From Lachnospiraceae bacterium (GTDB lineage: Bacteria > Bacillota > Clostridia > Lachnospirales > Lachnospiraceae), in NCBI GenBank assembly GCA_017526745.1, contig JAFXQX010000031.1, forward strand, positions 31,692 through 95,691: DNA of 64,000 bases. The letters run 5' to 3'. The notes under the pieces were generated by a model. It was not told where the DNA came from, searched no databases, and was given only the letters and a program-made list of their open reading frames with translations. A program made the position numbers and the translations under genes. Positions 34,993-44,573 of the stretch are shown here, one piece after another (the stretch's first letter is position 1; each line of letters begins with the position of its first letter).

Positions 34993-36132
34993 CTATGACA
35001 TTACCAGGTCATAATATGCCTTGAGCATACTGTATTCGCTGAACTTTTCTTTGGCGATCCGCCTGTTTTTTTCCTTAAGTTCTTCCATATTCTGCTCTTT
35101 TTCCCACAAAACAAAGCTTTCGGCACTCAGATCATCGGTAAAGAAATATCCGTTATCTTCCGTTACCATCTCCAGGTTTCCTCCAACCGGGGTCAGTAGC
35201 GGAATGCAGCCCATATGCATGGCTTCTATGGTGGCATAGTCAAATATCGAATACCTGTGAGATAAGATATAGTAATCAGCCTTGTCATACAGTTTTATGA
35301 TATCCGAATTGTCTATATTAACATCCAGCCACAGAACGTGTCCTTCAAGATCAGATATACCCTTTGCCAGTTCATCTCTTTTGGCTCCGTTTCCGATCAC
35401 GATCCAGAAATAATCTTCCACATATTTACCGTACTCTGCAAAGAATGCAGGCAGACGTTCCACGCCCTTTGCATGGTTCAATGTTGCTACCGTGATAAAG
35501 ACTTTTCCTCTTATCTGACCCAGCATATCGATCAGGCCGTCTACCATTCCGGTTCCCTGGGAAAGTACCGGGGAACATCCGTTATACAGTATCACTTCAT
35601 TCTTCTTCTCCAGATACGGACCGATCTCGGGCAATGTATCGATAAGTGCCTGTTTGGCTCCGTGAGAAGGAAATGCGAATATTCCGGACTCCTCGACTGC
35701 AAACCTTGTCAGATCAAAGCAGAACTGTTCATATGCTTTATCTTCAGTATTACCCATAAACAGCGACTCGCTGTATATGCTGCCCTGCTGGTGATAGACA
35801 ACAAGAGTGCGCACTATCCAGGGCATACATTCTTTCATGGCACAGAAACTCTCCAGATCATGAAATACAAAATAATCGTCCTCGCAAAACTCGAGCACAT
35901 CATTCAGTTTTGTATAATATCCTTCAAGTTCTACCAGCTGTTGTCCGTGGGGCATCGGATCGACCGACACTTCGCCTTCGGTTGAGCTTATACACCTGTC
36001 GAAGAAAATAAAGACCGTATCTTTAAACAGATGACAGTTCTCGTTTGCCTTCATAAGCCTGTATGAAACTCCTCCCGCTCCGCCGCCGGGACCTTTGGGC
36101 ATCGGACGGGCTGCTACCGATATAAATCTCAT
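34993..36132 (-). CDS. GT-B glycosyltransferase (family 4-like)
   Basis: A 379-residue protein. The C-terminal half has the group 1 glycosyltransferase signs VFITVATLNHAKGVERLP, YYILSHRYSIFDYATIEAMH and the conserved glutamate-containing loop before GCIPLLTPVGGNLEMV. The N-terminal start RPMPKGPGGGAGG is glycine-rich and may form the acceptor/nucleotide loop. It lies between the two flagellins, 18 bases after a CgeB-like gene. It likely extends a flagellin glycan; donor is unknown. Confidence 0.85.
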   Translation of the reverse strand: MRFISVAARPMPKGPGGGAGGVSYRLMKANENCHLFKDTVFIFFDRCISSTEGEVSVDPMPHGQQLVELEGYYTKLNDVLEFCEDDYFVFHDLESFCAMKECMPWIVRTLVVYHQQGSIYSESLFMGNTEDKAYEQFCFDLTRFAVEESGIFAFPSHGAKQALIDTLPEIGPYLEKKNEVILYNGCSPVLSQGTGMVDGLIDMLGQIRGKVFITVATLNHAKGVERLPAFFAEYGKYVEDYFWIVIGNGAKRDELAKGISDLEGHVLWLDVNIDNSDIIKLYDKADYYILSHRYSIFDYATIEAMHMGCIPLLTPVGGNLEMVTEDNGYFFTDDLSAESFVLWEKEQNMEELKEKNRRIAKEKFSEYSMLKAYYDLVMS

Positions 36133-36150
36133 TTGAACGTGTTTCCTCTC

Positions 36151-37332
36151 TCAGTTTTCAAAAGCTTTAAGAAGCAGTCCGTTCAGTCTTACCATATAAC
36201 TGTACTGTTCCTTAACCTTGGTATAGCCGTTATGTGCTATCTCTATTCGCTCATTTTCATGCTCCAGGTAGTAAGCCGCGATTTCCGGCACCTGCTCTAT
36301 CGACTCGTAATATACAAAATCCTCACCGGGCACAAACAGTTCGCAAAGCTCTGTCTGGTAATTACTGAGCATAAAACCTTCACATGCCAGTATGTCAAAT
36401 ACCCGAAGAGGCACTCCCGATCGTATTGCCTTTGAAGTCGGATTGAGATTGATCCGGCTCTTGTAAAATACGAGCGGCATTTCCGTCAGAGTCTGACATC
36501 CTCCTTTGCAGTTTGCACCTTTTATCGGATCAGTGTTGCTTCTTGTGTACACGTCCGTCGCATGATCTTTTGAAACATGCGCTATCAGTCGCTGTCTTTC
36601 CAAGGATGTTATGTGATTTCCGATATAGTACTGTCCGATGATCACCTTGTCCGTCAGATGATTTTCGCACTTCATCGTATAATAGTCCTTCACATGGGAC
36701 TTGAAATCATCAATTATCCCCCGGCTGAGCATTTCCTCAACAAAATAATAGCCGTATACCTTAAGCTGTGCCTCGCATATCCCCTCAATATACCCCTGAA
36801 GGTACTGTGGTGCATCCGTAAGACTGTTCATTGGATCCTTTTCCGAATAGAGTGATCCTACAAAGGAGATATCAGCGGCAAACTTTTCAACCCTTTTGTC
36901 CAAGACAGCTTCCCTGATCACGGCCTGTTTGGCGGATGTATCGACCGCAAGCGGATAGTGGAATATCCTTCCCGGATTATACAAGCGGATATCCTCATAC
37001 TGGCAGCGGTCAAACACAAACACCCTGTTCCACTCATTTGATATGGATGATGCAAATAGCTCCAGGACCGGGCTGTCTACGACCCAACATATATATCTGA
37101 TGTGATAGATATTGCACAGATCCGATATCGAAGGATAAAAATTTACGGTAAAGACACAGTCAAATGACTGCTGCTGAAGCCTTTCATCCACAAGGCGCAG
37201 TGAGTCGGCCCCGGTAATGCTCTTATCCCTTATCTCATCCTCGATCGTTATGCACTTATGGCCTGATTCGGCAAAGCACTTTAGGATATCGTCCTCACAG
37301 ATGCTGCCGTACCGGTAGAACAGTATATTCAT
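36151..37332 (-). CDS. CgeB-like GT-B glycosyltransferase (DUF3880 type)
   Basis: A 393-residue homologue of the enzyme at 23385. The N-terminal half has DCVFTVNFYPSISDLCNI and ICWVVDSP. The C-terminal half has INLNPTSKAIRSGVPLRVFD, EGFMLSNYQTEL and GEDFVYYES, matching the same positions in its paralogue. It starts six bases after the LicD-domain gene. Flagellar glycan assembly is inferred from its place between the flagellin genes. Confidence 0.83.
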   Translation of the reverse strand: MNILFYRYGSICEDDILKCFAESGHKCITIEDEIRDKSITGADSLRLVDERLQQQSFDCVFTVNFYPSISDLCNIYHIRYICWVVDSPVLELFASSISNEWNRVFVFDRCQYEDIRLYNPGRIFHYPLAVDTSAKQAVIREAVLDKRVEKFAADISFVGSLYSEKDPMNSLTDAPQYLQGYIEGICEAQLKVYGYYFVEEMLSRGIIDDFKSHVKDYYTMKCENHLTDKVIIGQYYIGNHITSLERQRLIAHVSKDHATDVYTRSNTDPIKGANCKGGCQTLTEMPLVFYKSRINLNPTSKAIRSGVPLRVFDILACEGFMLSNYQTELCELFVPGEDFVYYESIEQVPEIAAYYLEHENERIEIAHNGYTKVKEQYSYMVRLNGLLLKAFEN

Positions 37333-37338
37333 GGCATC

Positions 37339-39324
37339 CTACATCTCAACATTCTGTATCATGACGGGTTTACCCAGTTTTCTCACTCGGTACAGTATCG
37401 CATCCCTGTCACCGTAATATGCATCCGCTACAGCAACCGGTTTGTACAGTTCATCCGTTTCGGAATATATTCCAAGTTCCAGTTCGCAGAACTTATTGAA
37501 TACCTCCGTGTATCTTTCAAACAGATCCGGATAATACGCCTCCAGCACGCGGGGAGTATCGGTATTAACATGCAGGAAAACGCTGAGCTTATCACGATTG
37601 GCGCACAGCCCGTCAAAAACCCTTTCCATCTTGTCAAAGTATCTCATGCCATACTCAACGATATTACTGGCGCTTACGTGATACAACAATACTTTCCTGC
37701 CCTCACCGTTATCATCGATCAGGTATTTCCACCACTCATCGGGGACTTCTTCCTCATAAAGGCCTATCTCTTCCTTGTCCGGAGCTGTTGTCTCGTCTGC
37801 GATCACATGCTCTTCCCAGTAAGTGCGCGTATCCTCTCCGGCAAACCTTACAAGTTCTTCTATATAATGACGCCTTTCGATCCCTGACCTGGTTATCACC
37901 CTGTCAGCACGCGTGACACCGGGAACCCTTATATAATAACCCGAAACGATGACCGATCTTTCATCGCCATCATCATAATCATCCGTCATAAAATACGGTA
38001 TATAGACAAGTTCCTTCGTTATCTGACGGAGAAGATCCGTATAAAACCGCGGATGCACGCTTATGGCATTGTCATAGTCGTCATAGGGATTCTGTATAAC
38101 GATCCTGTCGGGAAGCCTGGTGTCAAAATCATATGCATCAAATCCCGTAAGACTGACGTATTCCGGATACCCTTCGGTTTCAAAGCACAGCTGTGCATGC
38201 TCACCGTATTCACGCTTTCTGTAATAAGGTATCGGAATGACATATACGTCCCATTCGGGAGAGTCGATAAATTTTGCCCACTCCTTCTCCATATATTTCC
38301 AGTATTTCGGAGAAAACGGCAGGAAGACCATTTCCTTTTTGGATCTGTCTGTCGTACCGGTTTGAGGTCTTATCATATCATCCGGGGTAAAGACATATTC
38401 CGGATAGTAAACCCTGCCGACAGCCTGACGCATATACTCTTTTTGCATTGAATACAGAGGATAGTCATGTACACCGCCTCTTCTGACAGGTACCATATAT
38501 CCTGTCCCGTAACATGTGGTGAGTATCCTGTCATATCCGATCGGAACCGGAACCGATGTACATTCAAACGGAAGTCTTACAGTATTGGCATAGTATTCCT
38601 TCGGATAAACCTGGGTTCCGTTGCTCTCCCAGAAATACATGTGCGCAACTTTTGCAGCCTCGGGTCCGAATATTGCGTATAATCTGTCCGAGCATATCAG
38701 AACCTGCTGCCTGATCGGTCTGCCGTCTTCGATCTTCATCCCGCTCTGGTCGCACAAAACCTCCAGCCGCTGCCTTATGCCCTCCGGAAGATTTGCGATC
38801 TTTGTCTCTTCATCGTCAAGTACCGCTGCGACCTCATCGAACCCTTTGATCAGGATCTTCTGATATTCATTTACTGTTTCATCATAATCAAAATGATCTA
38901 TGGGGAAGATGTCTATTCCGGTTGCATACGGGCAGTTATGATTGTCCTTTAAGGCCTGCCTTTCCGTGGATATGAATTCCAGGTTAACGACCCTGGCAAG
39001 AAATGTTTTGGACTGGTGATGATTATATATTGACAGGACTTTGTAGCCGGGTGGAAGCTCCGATTCGGCTATCTTGAGAAACTTCAGGTAATCTTCGCGC
39101 ATCATGGATATATCAAGATCGTCATCCCACGGGATAAACCCGCCATGGCGCACAGCTCCGATAAGTGTTCCGTAATCGGCAAAATATCTGAACCCATGCC
39201 TGCGGCACACCTTATCGACCTCATCAAGAACCGTGAGCATCGCTGCCCAGTATCTCTTCATCTCAGACGGCACATAGAATCCGTCCCTTACTTCCGGTTC
39301 GTAAAATTGTTCGGGGATTAACAT
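37339..39324 (-). CDS. LicD-domain transferase fused to a GT-B-like domain (paralogue of 6678-8579)
   Basis: A 661-residue protein with the same layout as its paralogue: a LicD domain with YGTLIGAVRHGGFIPWDDDL at residues 51-70, then a GT-B-like half ending in VADAYYGDRDAILYRV. Position between the two flagellin genes suggests it adds a phospho-substituent to flagellin glycan. The likely donor is a CDP-linked alditol made by the TarI/TarJ-like enzymes at 18760-20551; phosphocholine is the alternative. It is one base after the diguanylate cyclase stop. Confidence 0.83.
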   Translation of the reverse strand: MLIPEQFYEPEVRDGFYVPSEMKRYWAAMLTVLDEVDKVCRRHGFRYFADYGTLIGAVRHGGFIPWDDDLDISMMREDYLKFLKIAESELPPGYKVLSIYNHHQSKTFLARVVNLEFISTERQALKDNHNCPYATGIDIFPIDHFDYDETVNEYQKILIKGFDEVAAVLDDEETKIANLPEGIRQRLEVLCDQSGMKIEDGRPIRQQVLICSDRLYAIFGPEAAKVAHMYFWESNGTQVYPKEYYANTVRLPFECTSVPVPIGYDRILTTCYGTGYMVPVRRGGVHDYPLYSMQKEYMRQAVGRVYYPEYVFTPDDMIRPQTGTTDRSKKEMVFLPFSPKYWKYMEKEWAKFIDSPEWDVYVIPIPYYRKREYGEHAQLCFETEGYPEYVSLTGFDAYDFDTRLPDRIVIQNPYDDYDNAISVHPRFYTDLLRQITKELVYIPYFMTDDYDDGDERSVIVSGYYIRVPGVTRADRVITRSGIERRHYIEELVRFAGEDTRTYWEEHVIADETTAPDKEEIGLYEEEVPDEWWKYLIDDNGEGRKVLLYHVSASNIVEYGMRYFDKMERVFDGLCANRDKLSVFLHVNTDTPRVLEAYYPDLFERYTEVFNKFCELELGIYSETDELYKPVAVADAYYGDRDAILYRVRKLGKPVMIQNVEM

Positions 39325-39325
39325 A

Positions 39326-40411
39326 TCAGAAAACTATCTGGTCTCTGCCGTTTTCCTTGCCGATATACAGTTTTTCATCGGCTTCCTTGACGACAGACTC
39401 CGCATCGCCGTTAAATCCGTACTCGGCGAGACCATACGTGACGGTTATTGAGAACTTCCTTGATCCCGTGTCAAATTCAATCTTCTTGACCTTTGTTCTT
39501 ATCGTATCAAGAAGAGATCTTGCTTCATCACCGTTCATGTTGGGGAATACGATAAGGAATTCCTCACCGCCCCATCTGCTGACAAGACACTCCTCGGTGA
39601 CACTGTCTACAAGCGCCTGCGCAAATCCAGCCAGAACCTTGTCACCTATATCATGACCGTATGAATCATTGACCTTCTTGAAAAAGTCAATATCGCACAT
39701 GCATACGCTGAATCCTTTTTCATCGTTCCTTCTGATGAGTTTTTCTATGAACTCATTCGCACTTCTTCTGTTATGAAGACCTGTAAGCGTATCGGTACTC
39801 GCCTGCTGGCGGAGTATCCTGTTATATTCGATAAGCTTTCCTTCCAGTTTCTGGGAATCCTTACTGTAGACATAACAGATGATCGCAACGCACCAGAACG
39901 ATGCCAGTATGTTCAGCATCTCCATGACCTGCTGCGCGTTATATGAGAACGGGATCGCCGCAAATATGCTTCCGGAACGGGACTGAAGGATATAGTACAG
40001 AACAAACACACATACGGTGTATATACCTTTGATCCGGTAATTGCCGTATCCGGAAAAATACACCATTACCACGATGACTATAAAGAAATCCTGAATGGAA
40101 ACATTGGGGCCGAGGATCTTGAACCCACCCACAGTGCATATGACCGAGACGGCATTAACGGCAATAACGAGAGGCAGCGTCCTTACGTGGAAGCTGAAAC
40201 AGAACATAAGAACATATATGATGATAACTCCCGCAAAGCAAAAAGCAGCATCGGGATATCCCATACAGAAACAGAATATCATTGAGATAACGGAGTATAC
40301 GACGATACTTGTAAAAAGAATACGCAAAACTATAAGGAGCTTTGCGGATTCTCCCTCACTTGCGGTATCCTTTGTAAAAAATGATCTTATCCTGTCTACA
40401 AGTGCCTTCAT
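39326..40411 (-). CDS. Membrane diguanylate cyclase (GGDEF domain)
   Basis: This enzyme makes cyclic di-GMP from GTP. Residues about 24-185 hold five or six membrane helices. A GGDEF domain follows with DTLTGLHNRR (207-216), CDIDFFKKVNDSYGH and the active loop GGEEF (281-285). The inhibitory RxxD site, expected five residues before the loop, reads TEEC, so product inhibition is probably absent. No PAS or other sensor is present, so the membrane part may be the sensor. Gene position between flagellins suggests motility control. Confidence 0.9.
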   Translation of the reverse strand: MKALVDRIRSFFTKDTASEGESAKLLIVLRILFTSIVVYSVISMIFCFCMGYPDAAFCFAGVIIIYVLMFCFSFHVRTLPLVIAVNAVSVICTVGGFKILGPNVSIQDFFIVIVVMVYFSGYGNYRIKGIYTVCVFVLYYILQSRSGSIFAAIPFSYNAQQVMEMLNILASFWCVAIICYVYSKDSQKLEGKLIEYNRILRQQASTDTLTGLHNRRSANEFIEKLIRRNDEKGFSVCMCDIDFFKKVNDSYGHDIGDKVLAGFAQALVDSVTEECLVSRWGGEEFLIVFPNMNGDEARSLLDTIRTKVKKIEFDTGSRKFSITVTYGLAEYGFNGDAESVVKEADEKLYIGKENGRDQIVF

Positions 40412-40443
40412 ATCAAGTAATTATAACACCATATGAAGGCAAA

Positions 40444-40471
40444 GAAAAGGGTCGGCTTTCCGACCCTTTTC
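40444..40471 (-). terminator. Terminator of the second flagellin gene
   Basis: An 11-base perfect stem (40445-40455 with 40460-40470) with a four-base loop and a T-rich end (TTTTCTTT) on the minus strand, about 30 bases after the flagellin stop. Confidence 0.88.
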
Positions 40472-40499
40472 CTGTCCTGTATTGTTATGAGAGTATTTC

Positions 40500-41342
40500 T
40501 TACTGAAGGAGTGAGAGCACATTCTGTGTGGACTGGTTAGCCTGTGCGAGCATTGAGGTACCTGCCTGAGCGAGAATGTTGTTCTTCGTGTACTCAACCA
40601 TGGTCTTGGCCATATCTGTGTCACGGATCTGGCTCTCTGCTGCTGTCGTGTTCTCAACGACGTTGTCAAGGTTGGCGATCGTGTGCTCAAGTCTGTTCTG
40701 AACAGCACCGAGGTCAGATCTCTGAGCGGATACTCTTGCGATAGCCATTGTGATCTTGGAGATAGCCTTCTTGGCATTTTCTTCCGTAGATACGCTGATA
40801 CCGTCTGTAGCATCGCCTGCCTTAACTCCGAGAACTGTAGCGTTCATAGCTGAGATCTTGATCGTGATCCTCTGAGCATCAACGTTAGCTGTTCCGACCT
40901 GGAGAGTCTTGCCTGTGCCAGCGAATGAACCGTTAAGAAGGTTTAATGTATTGAACTGAGTAGACTGCGCTACACGGGTGATCTCTGCAGAAAGTGCTGA
41001 AACTTCCTTTTCAATTGCCATACGGTCAGCAGAAGTGTTGGTTCCGTTAGCTGCCTTAACTGCCAGCTCGTTCATTCTCTGAAGCATTGAGTGAACTTCT
41101 GTAAGAGCACCTTCAGCTGTCTGTACGCAGGAGATACCGTCCTGTGCGTTTGAAGAAGCCTGTGTAAGACCTCTGATCTGGCTTCTCATCTTCTCACTTA
41201 TTGTAAGGCCTGCTGCATCATCTGCTGCACGGTTAACCTTGTAACCGGATGAAAGTTTCTCAGTAACCTTCTTCTGAGAATCTGTTGTGATACCGAGTGT
41301 TCTGTTGGCATTCATTGCCTGCATGTTGTGCTGTACTACCAT
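40500..41342 (-). CDS. hag: Flagellin 2
   Basis: A 280-residue flagellin almost identical to flagellin 1; about sixteen substitutions are seen by eye, clustered in the centre and ends. The N-terminus (MVVQHNMQAMNANRTL) and C-terminus are the same length. Cys72 is kept. The ATG at 41342 has AAGGAGG before it. Its leader is shorter than that of flagellin 1 and its hairpin loop lacks GGA. It is preceded by its own sigma-28 promoter. Confidence 0.97.
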   Translation of the reverse strand: MVVQHNMQAMNANRTLGITTDSQKKVTEKLSSGYKVNRAADDAAGLTISEKMRSQIRGLTQASSNAQDGISCVQTAEGALTEVHSMLQRMNELAVKAANGTNTSADRMAIEKEVSALSAEITRVAQSTQFNTLNLLNGSFAGTGKTLQVGTANVDAQRITIKISAMNATVLGVKAGDATDGISVSTEENAKKAISKITMAIARVSAQRSDLGAVQNRLEHTIANLDNVVENTTAAESQIRDTDMAKTMVEYTKNNILAQAGTSMLAQANQSTQNVLSLLQ

Positions 41343-41403
41343 AACCTTTTCCTCCTTGAATATCAGTGACTTCTGTCACGAACTATTACCTTTACCTGTA
41401 CTA

Positions 41404-41431
41404 TATATCGACGACGGATTTAAAAACTTAA
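41404..41431 (-). promoter_or_regulatory. Sigma-28 promoter of hag2
   Basis: On the minus strand TTAAGTTT (41424-41431), a 12-base spacer, then GTCGATAT (41405-41412). Same geometry as hag1. Confidence 0.88.
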
Positions 41432-41474
41432 CCCCTTTTTTACATTTTTTTCTGTTTTTTTGTTTTTACGGGTT

Positions 41475-42470
41475 TTATACGGGTGCGTACCACTCTCCCT
41501 GGCCGCCTCCGTCAAGCCATCCGTCCTTATATTCACCGAAATATCCGCTCTCCAGTATCGTCTCATAAAATTTTCCCGCGGACATGTTGTTCCTGTACTT
41601 CGGCGTCCTGAACAGCTGCACCATATCCGGTATCTGTTCGGCATTCTCAAAAGTGATCGCATCAAAATCCTTTCCGATCCACTCCATATCCTCCTCAGTT
41701 AGGTCCTTCTCATTCACAAACCAGCTTCCCCGGCGGAGTGACCGGAAATTCCTCCTCGAATAGATATCCGGATGTTTGGCCGTCACATAAGTACCATACG
41801 TCTCAAATTCGGAAAACCCGAGCATTACATACAGGGCATCTATGACTCCTATGATCTTTTCCCAGTATTTACTGCCGTCGGCCGGTGAATCCTCGATCGC
41901 CTTTATGACTTCCTTCATAAGGTCGCACCTGAAGATCATGTGCTCCGAGATAAATGACCCTTCCGAATTCTTCTTCAGCCCGAGGAGTTTTTCTATAGTA
42001 TGAAAATATCCCGGGATATATTCATTCTTAATATCAAAATACGGATGGCCGTCTTCATCAAACATACTTATAGGCCGGAGCGGAACAGTGTCCATGTCCC
42101 ATGACATATAATACCTGCCGTCATATATATCAGAAAATGACATCTTCAGAAACTGCTGGTAGTACCATCCGCATCTGACCTCGCCCAGCATTTCCTCGTT
42201 CACTCTTCTGACATGGTCCTTAACGGCATCTATCACCGGCTGCCGTTTTACAAGCTCTTCCTCCCATATGACCCTGACCGGAAGACCGGCGTATCTGCCC
42301 GCAATATCATCATTAACAATATCAACAAGTTCCTTATTCCCGATAAACACCAGTTCTTCAGGCTGAAGATACCTTATCACCCTCTCGGGCTGAATGTGTC
42401 TCATCCTGAGATAATCCTTTGGGATCGTCGGGATAATGACCGTAAATCTGTTTAAAGCTTTGTCCATCAT
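41475..42470 (-). CDS. Putative glycosyltransferase resembling DUF6492
   Basis: A 331-residue protein without membrane segments. The start NRFTVIIPTIPKDYLRMR is GT-A like. The core holds YYMSWDMDTVPLRPISMFDE, with an acidic DMD in a DxD position, and GSFISEHMIFRCDLMKEVI, which resemble DUF6492 glycosyltransferases. It is ten bases after the GT8 gene. It probably belongs to the flagellin glycosylation set; the substrate is not known. Confidence 0.72.
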   Translation of the reverse strand: MMDKALNRFTVIIPTIPKDYLRMRHIQPERVIRYLQPEELVFIGNKELVDIVNDDIAGRYAGLPVRVIWEEELVKRQPVIDAVKDHVRRVNEEMLGEVRCGWYYQQFLKMSFSDIYDGRYYMSWDMDTVPLRPISMFDEDGHPYFDIKNEYIPGYFHTIEKLLGLKKNSEGSFISEHMIFRCDLMKEVIKAIEDSPADGSKYWEKIIGVIDALYVMLGFSEFETYGTYVTAKHPDIYSRRNFRSLRRGSWFVNEKDLTEEDMEWIGKDFDAITFENAEQIPDMVQLFRTPKYRNNMSAGKFYETILESGYFGEYKDGWLDGGGQGEWYAPV

Positions 42471-42479
42471 GATTCCCTT

Positions 42480-43289
42480 CTACTCGGATACAAACGCTGC
42501 AGCATCCTCCAGCATCTTCCAGTACTCCCTGAAAAATACATCCGCGGTTCTGAACTTTGCCATGCAGGCCGCAAAATAATCCATCTCTTCCATTTTCCAC
42601 GGCTTATGTTCCGACACAAAATGAACTATTGCGGCATTTTCAATGAATATGTCGGCATATTCGTTAATAGTAAGGGGCATCGAATTGTATATCTGATCCA
42701 GCAGCTTGATATCACCTTCAAATACTATGTTCAATGCGTCCTGGTCGGGCAGGTCTCCGGCATAATCAGGGGATGCGACATGTTCCCAGAACCTGCTCAT
42801 CATTTGCGAATGACGGAGTTTTTCCAGATTGAACAGAAGAACACCGGAATTGATATAATCCTTTATTCCGAGCCGCTCAACCGGATTACTCGTATAGTCG
42901 GTAACGCCGGCAAATGATTTTTCCTCCATATCGGTATTGTACAGTTCTTCTATGCTCCTGCGGACAAGTATGTCCGAATCAAGCCAGAGGACCCTGTCCA
43001 CGTCGGTCATCAGTTCCGTGACATAGTACCTGAAAAAGCATTCCGGCCTCCACCTTCCCGTCGCAACCTTGATCCGTTCAAGCATCTCCTGCTCCAGTTT
43101 TGTGAAGCATACCGTGTTGCCGCTGCCGCACCCCTCAAGTTTTTTGACAAGGATCATGGCATTATCCGAAAGATCCGTGTACAGTATGTTAAGTTTTACG
43201 CCGTTATTGTTCGTAAACAGCGAATAGATGGTAGTGATCGCCGGAACAAAAAACCCGGTATTAAAAGCCATTATAATATTCATTCTCAT
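42480..43289 (-). CDS. Family 8 glycosyltransferase
   Basis: A 269-residue GT-A protein. INIIMAFNTGFFVPAIT-like start and VDRVLWLDSDILVRRS with a DxD metal site match GT8, the family of LPS-type galactosyl and glucosyltransferases. KSFAGVTDYTSNP and INSGVLLFNLEKLR are also typical of GT8. It overlaps the preceding gene by four bases (ATGA). A role in flagellin or surface glycan assembly is plausible. Confidence 0.88.
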   Translation of the reverse strand: MRMNIIMAFNTGFFVPAITTIYSLFTNNNGVKLNILYTDLSDNAMILVKKLEGCGSGNTVCFTKLEQEMLERIKVATGRWRPECFFRYYVTELMTDVDRVLWLDSDILVRRSIEELYNTDMEEKSFAGVTDYTSNPVERLGIKDYINSGVLLFNLEKLRHSQMMSRFWEHVASPDYAGDLPDQDALNIVFEGDIKLLDQIYNSMPLTINEYADIFIENAAIVHFVSEHKPWKMEEMDYFAACMAKFRTADVFFREYWKMLEDAAAFVSE

Positions 43290-44488
43290 CTCCCGCCAAG
43301 CGTCTTAAAGCGCTCTGTCAGGCTCTTTATGCTGTCAACGCCGTCAAACAGGTATGAATAGCCTCTTCTTGTATCTTTTGCGAATATATAGAACGATAAC
43401 GCTATAATCCTGTAATCTTCCACAGGAAACCGCTCTCTCATCCATCCGTTCTGTATGAAAAGATAATAGCCCCTCTCATAATCCTTTTCTTCAAATGAAG
43501 CCAGAAACGCTTCATACTGCTGCTCAAACAGTTTCTTTTCCTCTCCGGCCATGATCATTTCAAGATTGGCAAAGGGAACCTTTGATATCATATCCCACAT
43601 CGAGCGAAGGATCTCCACCCTCTGAGGTGATAATGCGCCGCTGTCCCTCAGGAATATTAGCGCATCGTTGGAGCCGAAAAGCGAGATATGACCAAGCTGT
43701 GTCTTGATGACCGAAAGTTTATATCCGTCATAAACAGCAGGAAGAGCATATATCGTCGGGATCCATTTGTCTATCCAGATCTCGAATATCTCCGATCTCC
43801 ATATGGGCTGTGCCTTATCGCTGTATCTCTTGTCGTCAAGGCCGCTTTCTATGACCTTTATACTGCAGGAGTCCATCTCCGACAGCCTTACAAATGTTGA
43901 GACCGTCTGGTTAAAGCTATTATTTGCACATACGTTGTGGTCCCGTTCGTACCTGTCCCAGTCGATAGGATCGAGCATGGTCTTTTTGCGGCGTATCAGG
44001 CACTCCCAGTTTGTCGTAAGCGCCCCGTAATTCCCAAAGAACTGAACCGGGTCAGTATACTCCTGTTGGAGCTCCCTGTTTATCAGCTCGTATCTGTCGC
44101 GCTCATCAAGTGCGAACACGATATCGTGGTCTTCGTCCAGTGCCCTGCATATCTTATCCAGCGTTTCGCCTTCAAACCGGCATCTGTCCTTTGTGGGCCA
44201 TATATAATCATATTCGCCGCATAGACCGTATCCTTTTAATACCTCGAGATATTTGGCATCTCCGCCCTTTTCGCCCGAAAGGTGCTGCATAGGAACATAA
44301 TACAGATGAGGGCTGCCGGATGAGATGTACCTGTCAACCACATCCTTTGTGGCGGAGGATATGCTTGAGTCATAAACATAGATATCTATGCCCCTATTGC
44401 CGTAGGGCACGCATATCTTTTGGAGTACTTCATCCATCACTTCAGGATGTTCATGTGTAAGATAGCAGCATGCAACTTTATTCTTCAT
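43286..44488 (-). CDS. Putative glycosyltransferase (GT2-like), substrate unknown
   Basis: The reading frame opens at 44611, but that would place the start inside the preceding gene and its terminator; the ATG at 44488 (MKNKVACCYLTHEHPEVMDE) fits better and gives 400 residues. The N-terminal part resembles GT-A folds (VACCYLTHEHPEVM, DIYVYDSS and YDYIWPTKDRCRF, where Asp-Arg may take the DxD place). The C-terminal region is helical. It is first of three glycosyltransferase genes between the terminator and hag2. Confidence 0.7.
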   Translation of the reverse strand: MKNKVACCYLTHEHPEVMDEVLQKICVPYGNRGIDIYVYDSSISSATKDVVDRYISSGSPHLYYVPMQHLSGEKGGDAKYLEVLKGYGLCGEYDYIWPTKDRCRFEGETLDKICRALDEDHDIVFALDERDRYELINRELQQEYTDPVQFFGNYGALTTNWECLIRRKKTMLDPIDWDRYERDHNVCANNSFNQTVSTFVRLSEMDSCSIKVIESGLDDKRYSDKAQPIWRSEIFEIWIDKWIPTIYALPAVYDGYKLSVIKTQLGHISLFGSNDALIFLRDSGALSPQRVEILRSMWDMISKVPFANLEMIMAGEEKKLFEQQYEAFLASFEEKDYERGYYLFIQNGWMRERFPVEDYRIIALSFYIFAKDTRRGYSYLFDGVDSIKSLTERFKTLGGR

Positions 44489-44544
44489 CAGTCTTCTCTT
44501 TGCATTATGACCACTCTCACAGTTTACCACAGATCCTGGCAATA

Positions 44545-44569
44545 AAAAAGGAACGTTGCCGTTCCTTTT
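44545..44569 (-). terminator. Terminator after the flaG-fliD-fliS-fliT-like operon
   Basis: A ten-base perfect stem (44546-44555 with 44560-44569) around a four-base loop, followed on the minus strand by T residues. It lies within 30 bases after the stop of the small flagellar gene. Confidence 0.88.
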
Positions 44570-44573
44570 GCCC

